From positions 30,250 to 42,543 of the forward strand of contig DARQ01000045.1 of assembly GCA_002503395.1 (NCBI GenBank): 12,294 nt of DNA, written 5' to 3'. The stretch's first letter is position 1. Every line of letters starts with the position of its first letter. The notes under the pieces were generated by a model. It was not told the DNA's origin. It was given only the letters and a program-made list of their open reading frames with translations, and searched no databases. The position numbers and the translations under genes were made by a program. Origin of the DNA: Euryarchaeota archaeon UBA60 (GTDB taxonomy: Archaea > Thermoplasmatota > Poseidoniia > Poseidoniales > Poseidoniaceae). Positions 1-5,830 of the stretch are shown here, one piece after another.

Positions 1-2
1 TA

Positions 3-947
3 TGTGTCGCTCCCGCCGCCGCCTATTCGGCACCCCCGGGCAGTCTTCTCGATGATACCATCGTGGTATCCGGTGGAGATTCGGTATTGGTCGAGGTTTA
101 CACCGCCACCTGGTGTCCCTCCTGTGCTGAACTCGATGATATTCTCTCGGTGTTGCGCCCCGAACACGATGGGCGAATGGCACTTATGACCCTGCACCCG
201 GCCGATGGGGTCGACGTGTTGTCGACACTCGCCGCCTCGCACCGCCTAGAGCGCTTGCAGACTAATGTCGCCAAACTGACAGGCACACCGACCATCTACA
301 TGGAGAGTGATATCGCCAGTGAAGGATTGGTATCCGGTTCGCAATTCAGTTCAACTTTGTTCAAATTCGAATCCAATCTACGAGACCGCACCGAGATGAC
401 TCTCAGTGCTAGGCAGAGCGGTGACATCCTCTCGCTCGATATAACCGCGACCATCGACGGTGACGATACCTTTGCCAATACTCAGATTGCGGTGATGGTC
501 GGCGATGACGACCCGGTGGTCCCAGATGGAGACCTGGCTGCGGGAGCTGGTCCGTACGATGCGACCTTACATTCCTTGTTTGAAGTAGAAATCAGTGATT
601 CTAGTATTCCGTTATTCGATGCCTTTCCACAATTACAATGGACGGTGACCGACTACCAATTCAATGATTCCGAGGTCTCATTTTCGGTACATCTTATTCA
701 ACCGCAGTCACAAGCGAATACAACGACCATCATAGTCACCCACGAGGTGATGGAAGAGTTTGTCGCCAATACCACCGTTGACACCTTTGCCGCCCTCAGT
801 TTCATCCAAGAAGAATCCACCCCATCATCCCGCGCCGGATGGCAATGGTTGGTTGGCGGAGTGCTGGTATTGGGGTTCCTGATCTTGGCCGATTCGCATT
901 TCCGCTCCATTCGCGCCGCCGCCGACATCGACTCTAGTGAAGAATAA
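3..947 (+). CDS. Membrane-anchored extracytoplasmic thioredoxin-fold protein (5' end cut by window)
   Basis: The reading frame is open to the left edge of the window, so the true start is probably upstream. The first internal start is GTG at 63, and residues are numbered from it. The residues before it (beginning CVAPAAAYSAPPG) look like the end of a secretion signal. Residues 8-25 form a thioredoxin-like strand and helix start with the redox pair C18-P-S-C21, and TGTPTIY at 73-79 supplies the cis-proline loop. Residues 100-255 are a beta-rich acidic domain without cysteine and with three N-x-S/T sequons. Residues 258-276 are a hydrophobic membrane helix followed by a short charged tail, so the redox domain should face outside. 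It probably reduces, oxidises or isomerises disulfides in exported proteins; the direction cannot be read from the sequence. The stop overlaps an ATG (TAATG at 945-949), but I think the next gene starts later. The fold is well supported, the function is not. Confidence 0.85.
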   Translation, partial: CVAPAAAYSAPPGSLLDDTIVVSGGDSVLVEVYTATWCPSCAELDDILSVLRPEHDGRMALMTLHPADGVDVLSTLAASHRLERLQTNVAKLTGTPTIYMESDIASEGLVSGSQFSSTLFKFESNLRDRTEMTLSARQSGDILSLDITATIDGDDTFANTQIAVMVGDDDPVVPDGDLAAGAGPYDATLHSLFEVEISDSSIPLFDAFPQLQWTVTDYQFNDSEVSFSVHLIQPQSQANTTTIIVTHEVMEEFVANTTVDTFAALSFIQEESTPSSRAGWQWLVGGVLVLGFLILADSHFRSIRAAADIDSSEE

Positions 948-1084
948 TGAAAAATGCTCCCAGTGATGCGTTTCTTCTCCGCCGACAGAGACCCTGCACA
1001 AGGACCACTATCAATCATTGGTTTTCCCGCCTACACCGGTTTGACCGTGAGTTTAATGTGCTTGAACTGCACTACATGTATCTG

Positions 1085-1363
1085 ATGGAACAACCCAACG
1101 AATACGAAACCGAGAAGGCCACCACCTCACAGCGGGAGTGGCTGGTCGAATACGATGTCGACAGTGGAGATGGTCTGAAACGTCAACACTTGTCGATATT
1201 GAATGGACTGAATATGCAAGATGTGCAGGTAGCGATTTTCGCAGAACTACGCAAAATGTATCCGCTCTCGGAGCGCTTGGAAGTAACCATCACCAGATTA
1301 GAACCGATTACCACCCACACAGAAGTGAAGAAGTTCGATTTGAATTCCGCATACACCTCATGA
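1085..1363 (+). CDS. Small hypothetical protein, about 92 residues
   Basis: I do not recognise this protein. The frame is open from an ATG at 947 that overlaps the preceding stop, but the stretch before 1076 encodes an Arg/His-rich peptide using AGA, AGG and CTA codons and does not look coding. The protein-like part begins at MYLMEQPNEYE (ATG at 1076) or MEQPNEYE (ATG at 1085). A TATA-like TTTAATG at 1052-1058 lies about 29 bases before 1085, which would suit a leaderless mRNA, and there is no Shine-Dalgarno motif. The product is soluble, without cysteine or membrane helix, and has the look of a small alpha/beta domain (strand at WLVEYDVDS, helix at MQDVQVAIFAELRKMYP, strand at LEVTITRLEP). 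It lies tail-to-tail with the VKOR gene, with 107 bp between them. It could be co-transcribed with the upstream thioredoxin gene. Existence is likely; start and function are uncertain. Confidence 0.6.
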   Translation: MEQPNEYETEKATTSQREWLVEYDVDSGDGLKRQHLSILNGLNMQDVQVAIFAELRKMYPLSERLEVTITRLEPITTHTEVKKFDLNSAYTS

Positions 1364-1470
1364 GCACTCTGTTCTCCTTCAGGAGTCGTTTACCAATGGA
1401 CGGCGTGGGAATGCACCTTGTGGATAGCACAACATGAAAATAGGCCTCAAGCAGGATATTGAGAGCAGAC

Positions 1471-2184
1471 CTATTCTTCTTCACCAGAAGATGTGGGCTT
1501 GACATATCCGCCCCTCGACTTGCTCCCGGTGCGGATTTCAGTGAGGGTCTTGCTCTTTTCATCGCTACTTTTTTCACCATCTGTCAACCAGTTACCCTCA
1601 TTCTTCATGTTCAGTAATTTGAAGAAAATCACCAGACTGGCGATATCGGCGATATGGGCGATGGTACAATATTGGCAGAACACTCCTTGTAGGGGAAAAA
1701 TCTCCACATACACCAGATAAAGAGCCACCAGTGCCCCGATTGCAGAGATTCCAACCCCGGCTTTGAGGTGGGTCTCGACCCAGTTGGCGTCCGGCTCCTT
1801 CTTTATCGACAGAGCCAGCCAACCCAACATGGTGAAGGCGAGCATGCCCACAACCCCCCAAGGCGCACCCAATAGTGGTGCCATGTTGTATTCATCATTG
1901 GCAATCACACTGGCACAGTCGAATACGCTGAATGCAGAACATCCGATTCCTGAATTACCCAACTCATGGAATTTGTTGTGAAACCACAGTGTGTGAGAAC
2001 TCACCGTGAAGCCACCTAAGCAAACCAATAACAGGCCACCGAGCAATCGTTCACGGCGACTGGAGAGCCACTTCATCTTGTTATCGCCAGCACCAATCGC
2101 GTTACTGATTTTACCGCCGAGGGGGGAGGCGATGATTATTCCGCCGGCGACTAGAATGATATGTAAAACAATCCACCAGTCCAT
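1471..2184 (-). CDS. VKOR-family membrane thiol oxidoreductase (DsbB-like role)
   Basis: A 237-residue membrane protein of the vitamin K epoxide reductase family. These enzymes pass electrons from a thioredoxin-like partner to a membrane quinone and so drive disulfide formation outside the cytoplasm. All four family cysteines are present: the loop pair C82 and C90 (seven residues between) and the CxxC pair C170-Q-Y-C173 at the start of the last helix. The family-like stretch GAPWGVVG follows the loop pair at 106-113. Hydrophobic helices lie near 5-23, 45-64, 103-126, 140-162 and 171-193; the first is extra to the four-helix VKOR core. A hydrophilic Lys/Ser/Glu-rich tail follows from about 195. 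The ATG overlaps the stop of the upstream thioredoxin gene by one base (TGATG), which implies coupled translation. No thioredoxin domain is fused to this VKOR, unlike many bacterial ones; the adjacent gene supplies it. The quinone substrate is inferred. Confidence 0.9.
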   Translation of the reverse strand: MDWWIVLHIILVAGGIIIASPLGGKISNAIGAGDNKMKWLSSRRERLLGGLLLVCLGGFTVSSHTLWFHNKFHELGNSGIGCSAFSVFDCASVIANDEYNMAPLLGAPWGVVGMLAFTMLGWLALSIKKEPDANWVETHLKAGVGISAIGALVALYLVYVEIFPLQGVFCQYCTIAHIADIASLVIFFKLLNMKNEGNWLTDGEKSSDEKSKTLTEIRTGSKSRGGYVKPTSSGEEE

Positions 2185-2897
2185 CAGTTACCACCGCTAC
2201 CGAAAATCTCGTACAACTTTAACCCGAGTTGGTCACAACCACCATCCTGAGCCGAATTGAATGCTACCAATCCATTCGGTTTGAGAAGGAAACATGTAGG
2301 TGTGCCCTGCAAATTCCATTCACTGAGGGCTTTTCCTGGTAAGTCCTCAACATAGTAAAACAGATTGCCATTACTACCTTGGTGGATGTCGCCGGGGCGG
2401 TCAGCACAGTTTCGTTTGCCGGTATAACAACCCTCAAAATCGGTTTTATCTTGGAATGCCTCAATTTCTTTTCGTGAACTTTCATGTCCGGGAATATTCA
2501 ATTCCGAGGCGACGACAATGGTGATTATCACGCCACCGAATTGCGCATCTATCTGCGACATCGTTTCGGCGTCGCGCCAGCAATAGGGGCAATCGGTATC
2601 CATGAATTCGACCACGAACCAACGGTCAGTAGTGATATTTCCATCCCATGACTGATTGAACTTTGCATAGAGGTCGAAAGAAAACCATGCCGAATTGGCA
2701 ATCCTCGCCTCTCCGGTGATGTTGGGAGGCATCTCTCCCTTGTTGACACCGATTTTCACCGGGTCGGTGGAAACTGCGATGAACATCAAGCCGATGAAGA
2801 AGACCGAGACCACAGCCAAGAAACTGCTCAAGCGACCATCGCCTGCTTGATCGAATAATAGTCGGCGACGCAGGCTGGCATTGTCATCTTTCATCAT
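2184..2897 (-). CDS. Membrane-anchored DsbA/TlpA-like thioredoxin-fold protein
   Basis: A 237-residue protein, numbered from the ATG at 2897. A charged cytoplasmic N-terminus is followed by one membrane helix at about 24-42 and then an outside thioredoxin-like domain. The active site is C103-P-Y-C106 within DTDCPYCWRDAE, and the cis-proline loop is GTPTCF with P200. Four further cysteines fall into likely pairs (C157/C164 and C202/C221), and three sequons lie in the outside part. The natural partner is the VKOR enzyme encoded next: the thioredoxin oxidises substrates and VKOR re-oxidises it. The frame also has a TTG at 2915, but GAGGAG at 2913-2908 lies ten bases before the ATG at 2897 and favours that start; the ATG at 2894 is possible. 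The gene overlaps the end of the epimerase gene by 14 bases and the VKOR start by one, so the three probably form one operon. Confidence 0.88.
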   Translation of the reverse strand: MMKDDNASLRRRLLFDQAGDGRLSSFLAVVSVFFIGLMFIAVSTDPVKIGVNKGEMPPNITGEARIANSAWFSFDLYAKFNQSWDGNITTDRWFVVEFMDTDCPYCWRDAETMSQIDAQFGGVIITIVVASELNIPGHESSRKEIEAFQDKTDFEGCYTGKRNCADRPGDIHQGSNGNLFYYVEDLPGKALSEWNLQGTPTCFLLKPNGLVAFNSAQDGGCDQLGLKLYEIFGSGGN

Positions 2898-3843
2898 GTA
2901 ATCCAATCTCCTCAATCAGTGCTTTAGCGGTGTGGCGTATCGCGCCTTCGCTATCATATGCACTCTCAAACCCAGTAGCATTCAGTCGCTCAACCGCAAG
3001 CGAAGCCTTGGGCACATCTCCAGCCCAACCGCGCGAGCCGCCGGTATATTCGATTGAAACCGCGGGCAAGCCACTTTCCTCGACGACGATTTCAGCTATG
3101 CGGCGTACACTGCAAACGTCACCGGAACCTAGATTGTAATAGTTCAACGCATCATCAGTAGTGCTTACCAGATGGTACATCGAGCGGACACAGTCGCGCA
3201 CTTCGATGTAGGATTTAGCCTGATTACCATCTCCCAGAACCTCAAGTCTGGTGGGGTCGTTCTTCAACTTGTGAACAAAATCAAAGATCACTCCGTGAGT
3301 ACCACGATTTCCGACAACATTGGCGAAGCGGAAAATCCAGGCCTGCATATCGAAGGTTCCGACCCAAGCCGAGATGAGACCTTCGCTCGCCAATTTGCTC
3401 GCGCCATACAGACTGATGGGGAATAATGGCCCGTAATCTTCCGGTGTCGGCATCACTGAGGCCTCACCATAGACAACGCTGGAGGAGGCGAAAGCGATTT
3501 TCTTGGTCCCAGACACCCGCATTGCCTCGAGCACGTTGTAGGTTGTAATCGTCCCTTGTTTCAAGTCGGTATCGGTGACTTCAGTGCCGAGGCGAATATC
3601 CGGGTTGGCCGCAAGATGGAAGACGATGTCGATGCCCACCATATTCTCTTTCAAGGTATCGAGGTCGAGAAGGTCAGCCTTGACAATTTCCACCGCATTA
3701 CCCGAATCGAGGTGGTGCTGGAGAAAGTGCGGCTTTCCACTTGATAGATTATCATATACCACCACGCTATTGCCATTTTCCACCAATATGTCGACGAGGT
3801 GTGAACCAACGAAACCCGCACCTCCGGTGACCAATACGCGCAT
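2884..3843 (-). CDS. NAD-dependent sugar-nucleotide epimerase, UDP-glucose 4-epimerase (GalE)-like
   Basis: A full-length 319-residue extended short-chain dehydrogenase/reductase. The N-terminal Rossmann motif GGAGFVGSH is at 7-15, and D31 ends the second strand, as expected for NAD(H) binding. The catalytic set is visible: S120-S122 before VVYG, then Y146-G-A-S-K150. Later family-like stretches are RFANVVGNRG, LGDGNQAKSYIEVRDCV and the NLGSG segment near 237-241. Such enzymes typically interconvert UDP-glucose and UDP-galactose or related UDP-sugars; the exact sugar cannot be read here, and a dehydratase or epimerase of another nucleotide sugar is possible. It is the first gene of the minus-strand cluster, and its last codons overlap the thioredoxin-fold gene. 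It lies divergent to the small protein and the GT2 glycosyltransferase, consistent with supplying sugar for surface glycans. The ATG at 3843 is the only sensible start. Confidence 0.92.
   Translation of the reverse strand: MRVLVTGGAGFVGSHLVDILVENGNSVVVYDNLSSGKPHFLQHHLDSGNAVEIVKADLLDLDTLKENMVGIDIVFHLAANPDIRLGTEVTDTDLKQGTITTYNVLEAMRVSGTKKIAFASSSVVYGEASVMPTPEDYGPLFPISLYGASKLASEGLISAWVGTFDMQAWIFRFANVVGNRGTHGVIFDFVHKLKNDPTRLEVLGDGNQAKSYIEVRDCVRSMYHLVSTTDDALNYYNLGSGDVCSVRRIAEIVVEESGLPAVSIEYTGGSRGWAGDVPKASLAVERLNATGFESAYDSEGAIRHTAKALIEEIGLHDER
2908..2913 (-). promoter_or_regulatory. Ribosome binding site of the thioredoxin-fold gene
   Basis: GAGGAG on the minus strand, ten bases before the ATG at 2897 and inside the last codons of the epimerase gene. 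It matches the purine-rich core of an archaeal Shine-Dalgarno sequence. It argues against the in-frame TTG at 2915, which lies upstream of the motif, and for translational coupling within the operon. Confidence 0.5.
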
Positions 3844-3880
3844 GTCCTTCAGCGCCCCCGACTTTGGCCTTTGGTTTGAG

Positions 3881-3890
3881 GGTTTTGTAG
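3881..3890 (-). promoter_or_regulatory. Possible TATA-like box for the epimerase-thioredoxin-VKOR operon
   Basis: The minus strand reads CTACAAAACC here, A-rich within a GC-balanced spacer. A start site about 26 bases downstream would leave a short leader before the ATG at 3843. No clear BRE element is seen. This is a weak match and is offered only as the best candidate. Confidence 0.25.
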
Positions 3891-3957
3891 TGTGGGCTCA
3901 ACTGTAGCAATTACGCAAAGCGCATGGAATCCAATGGGAATGGCATTGCATCGAAGA

Positions 3958-3991
3958 CCGCAATTTCCTGCCTGCAGATATTGCGGGAAAT
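3958..3991. repeat. Overlapping inverted repeats with two exclusive pairings
   Basis: CCGCAAT at 3958-3964 is the exact reverse complement of ATTGCGG at 3980-3986. AATTTCC at 3962-3968 is the exact reverse complement of GGAAATT at 3985-3991. The two 7-bp stems share bases, so only one can form at a time. It may be a protein-binding palindrome or a small RNA switch, or it may be chance. Confidence 0.35.
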
Positions 3992-4149
3992 TTTCAGTTT
4001 CAGCAATTCCTTTTCCTCTACGTAGTGAGTACGACGACCATTTTCACTTTCCCCTACACTCCCTGCAACAGACATACCTACCAGAGCAACATCAGGCCAT
4101 CTACCGGACTCGGCACAAATCCGGTTGGAGAATACAGAACCACATTCGA

Positions 4150-4156
4150 CTATAAT
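4150..4156 (+). promoter_or_regulatory. Candidate TATA box of the small-protein gene
   Basis: CTATAAT at 4150-4156 is the best TATA-like match in the spacer. A start site 25-27 bases downstream would fall near 4179, leaving a leader of about 20 bases that includes the AGGAG at 4189-4193. Box, ribosome binding site and start codon are therefore consistently spaced for an archaeal leadered transcript. Confidence 0.5.
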
Positions 4157-4188
4157 CACGAAATGCGTGTTTTCCAAAGCAACGTGCC

Positions 4189-4193
4189 AGGAG
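4189..4193 (+). promoter_or_regulatory. Ribosome binding site deciding the start at 4202
   Basis: AGGAG lies eight bases before the ATG at 4202 but only two before the in-frame ATG at 4196. The spacing selects 4202 and rules out the much longer open frame that begins at 4025. Confidence 0.55.
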
Positions 4194-4201
4194 AAATGAA
4201 A

Positions 4202-4456
4202 ATGACAAAAAGAAATGAAAAGAGCAACAGCTCACAACAGCAGGAACAAGCCGCGCTGTTGGTGGGCTATGTACGCAAGAGCAATGCGGGCGGAGCGGTC
4301 AAGGTGTCTATCAACACCGCGTCCTTCGCCGATTGTGAAACCTATACGACCAGCGACGGCCAAACGTATGTACAATTGGTCATCAGTATTGGTGCGCTCA
4401 ACCGAGTATTGTCGGGCGAGCGTGCGGTTACCACTCTCAGCCAACTACAAGGCTGA
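4202..4456 (+). CDS. Conserved-looking small protein of unknown function, 84 residues
   Basis: The frame is open from 4025, but the first part has no protein-like character, and a TATA box at 4150 plus AGGAG at 4189-4193 place the start at 4202. The protein has a polar, Gln/Ser-rich flexible N-terminus (1-17). A compact domain follows with LVGYVRKSNAGGAVKVSIN, a single C45 in FADCETY, SDGQTYVQLVISI and a C-terminal GERAVTTL. The alternating hydrophobic pattern suggests a small beta-sheet domain, with Gly and Asp-Gly turns. There is no signal peptide or membrane helix, so it is cytoplasmic. The layout reminds me of small conserved hypothetical proteins in other euryarchaea, but this is unverified recollection and I cannot name a family. 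It has its own promoter and is followed by a strong hairpin at 4496-4525, so it may be transcribed alone, possibly as a small regulator or binding protein. Confidence 0.75.
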   Translation: MTKRNEKSNSSQQQEQAALLVGYVRKSNAGGAVKVSINTASFADCETYTTSDGQTYVQLVISIGALNRVLSGERAVTTLSQLQG

Positions 4457-4495
4457 AACAGTAAGGTCCAACACCTCCGGCATCGCCGCGGAACC

Positions 4496-4525
4496 GGCAT
4501 CCTATCCCTGCGGGGATGGGGTGCC
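4496..4525 (+). terminator. 13-bp hairpin with UNCG-type tetraloop, probable terminator or RNA control element
   Basis: Positions 4496-4508 pair without gaps with 4513-4525: eleven Watson-Crick pairs and two G-U pairs (4500-4521 and 4503-4518). The closed loop is C(UGCG)G, a member of the unusually stable UNCG tetraloop class. The G-U pairs become A-C mismatches on the other strand, so the fold is specific to plus-strand RNA. It starts 40 bases after the small-protein stop and is followed by a pyrimidine/T-rich stretch (CTATTATTCTT at 4531-4541). It could end the small-gene transcript, stabilise its 3' end, or lie in a leader of the glycosyltransferase gene. Confidence 0.55.
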
Positions 4526-4577
4526 AAGCCCTATTATTCTTGAAAGGAAAAAGGTGTTCAAACTAACACTACGTGTT

Positions 4578-4585
4578 GTTATAGA
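4578..4585 (+). promoter_or_regulatory. Possible TATA-like box of the glycosyltransferase gene
   Basis: GTTATAGA lies about 45 bases before the ATG at 4626, giving a predicted start site near 4608 and a short leader. No Shine-Dalgarno motif precedes the ATG. Weak match. Confidence 0.25.
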
Positions 4586-4625
4586 TGTGGAACTATCAAA
4601 TAGGGCTCTCTCAGCCGTTAACGAT

Positions 4626-5570
4626 ATGGGAGATACATCGGGCAAGCCCGTGGGCGACCAGCCGGTCATTATTGCCGGCCTACCGATGTATAATGAGGAA
4701 GAGACGATAGGCACGGTGATCCGCCGAACTGAGAAATTCGTTGATGAAATCATTTGCGTCGATGATGGCTCCTCTGATTCCAGCGCCAGAATCGCCGAAA
4801 AGTGCGGGGCAATCGTCGAGCGCCACAGATTCAATCGTGGCTATGGTGGCGCTCTGAAAACAATATTTGCTGTAGCAAGAAAAAATAATGCTGATGTTCT
4901 GATTACCTTGGATAGCGATGGACAGCACAATCCAGCTGACATCCCAGCCATTATCAGGCCGATCCTCGATGGTGAAGCCGATATCGTCATCGGCTCGCGT
5001 TTCATCGATGGCGGCAACAGCGTCGATATGCCAGCATATCGCAAAATGGGAATCAAGGTCATCACCGCCGCTTCCAACCTTTCAAGTGAGTTGGGAATCA
5101 AGGATACCCAAAGTGGCTTTCGAGCATTTTCACGAGTCGCTCTGGAGCGCCTACGCTTTGAAAGCGAGGGCATGGAGTTGAGCCTTGAGATTTTCGAGGA
5201 TGCGCGGGAAAAGAATCTCGCAATCAAAGAGGTGCCGACCGTCATCCGCTATGACGTACCAAAAGGAAGCCGATTCACTGCCATCAGCCACGGATTCGCA
5301 ATTCTGTCCTATGCGATGATTTCGTTATCGCAGAAGAAACCATTGCTGGTTCTCGGACTCCCCGGCGCCGGTTTGCTGGCCACGGGAGCGGCGATGGGGA
5401 TGAGGGCGATAAACTCGGTCGGGGAGATCACCGATGTCACTGTCGGCCCAGGCCTGACCGCTGCGTGGATTGGGGTTCTAGGAATCTCATTGATTGCCAC
5501 CGGCATCGTATTGCAAAGCGCCCGATCGATTCTCCGCCTGCTGATAGTCAAGGAATTCGGCATCGATTAA
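4626..5570 (+). CDS. GT2-family glycosyltransferase with two C-terminal membrane helices (dolichyl-phosphate sugar synthase type)
   Basis: A 314-residue GT-A-fold enzyme. Visible motifs are GLPMYNEEETIG at 18-29, VDDGSSDSS at 45-53 (nucleotide binding), RGYGGAL at 71-77, the metal-binding D96-S-D98-GQHNPAD, GSRF at 123-126 and QSGFRAFSR at 162-170. Hydrophobic helices at about 238-258 and 274-296 anchor the catalytic domain on the cytoplasmic face. Enzymes of this layout move a sugar from UDP- or GDP-sugar to dolichyl (polyprenyl) phosphate, the first or a donor-making step of archaeal N-glycosylation; AglJ of Haloferax is a known example of the class. The sugar and exact step cannot be told. 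The ATG at 4626 is preferred; the frame is open upstream and a GTG at 4587 would add 13 residues. It lies 169 bp after the small gene and divergent to the epimerase, which may supply its sugar donor. Confidence 0.9.
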   Translation: MGDTSGKPVGDQPVIIAGLPMYNEEETIGTVIRRTEKFVDEIICVDDGSSDSSARIAEKCGAIVERHRFNRGYGGALKTIFAVARKNNADVLITLDSDGQHNPADIPAIIRPILDGEADIVIGSRFIDGGNSVDMPAYRKMGIKVITAASNLSSELGIKDTQSGFRAFSRVALERLRFESEGMELSLEIFEDAREKNLAIKEVPTVIRYDVPKGSRFTAISHGFAILSYAMISLSQKKPLLVLGLPGAGLLATGAAMGMRAINSVGEITDVTVGPGLTAAWIGVLGISLIATGIVLQSARSILRLLIVKEFGID

Positions 5571-5830
5571 TCACTCCTCTCGCCACCCTTCTAGTCGATT
5601 CACTCACCTTTGGTCGACACAGTGGCTGCGTCTCGGCCTCCACTTCTAATTCTGAGTGATTGTTGTCGAACTGTGGTGCTTTGCCTTCAACCTCATCTCA
5701 CTTCACCAGCGTTGCAGATTGACCATGTTGTTACTGCAAAGTCGGTCAGACCAGAACGAATACCCCCAGTCCAGCACTTCATCACAACAAAGTGGGGTGA
5801 AGTTATTCTTGTAGGTCGCTTGGCCGTGCC
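5571..5830. other. 260-bp spacer before the RND gene, possibly structured
   Basis: There is no convincing coding region or tRNA. ACTTCACC at 5700-5707 is the exact reverse complement of GGTGAAGT at 5796-5803, and it encloses a smaller stem TTGCAG (5712-5717) with CTGCAA (5734-5739). A weak AT-rich stretch (GTTATTCTT at 5802-5810) lies about 25 bases before the RND start and could be a poor TATA box for a leaderless transcript. An 8-bp inverted repeat is expected by chance about half the time in a spacer of this size, so structure is only suggested. Confidence 0.35.

Larger units (their letters stand above)
3844..4149. other. Divergent intergenic spacer, no convincing gene
   Basis: This is the larger part of a 358-bp spacer between the divergent epimerase and small-protein genes. 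Open frames cross it on both strands (for example 4177-3911 on minus), but their products have no domain-like composition. It contains the candidate epimerase promoter at its left end and overlapping inverted repeats at 3958-3991. I see no tRNA or known RNA motif. The length is unusual next to the overlapping genes around it. Confidence 0.5.

Noticed and set aside
1374..1385. CTCCTTCAGGAG as a terminator after the small gene
   Set aside because: Only four stable pairs with a four-base loop and no T-run; too weak to call.
1915..1941. VKOR loop-cysteine spacing equal to the human enzyme, as a hint of transfer from eukaryotes
   Set aside because: As far as I recall, bacterial VKORs such as the mycobacterial one have the same seven-residue spacing, so it is not diagnostic.
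3911..4177. An 88-codon open frame on the minus strand in the divergent spacer
   Set aside because: It has no ribosome binding site, overlaps the likely promoter of the opposite gene, and its product has no domain-like pattern.
4215..4625. N-terminal extension of the glycosyltransferase by up to 137 codons
   Set aside because: This frame lies out of phase over the small-protein gene and runs through the hairpin. The GT2 motifs begin right after the ATG at 4626 at the normal distance from the N-terminus.
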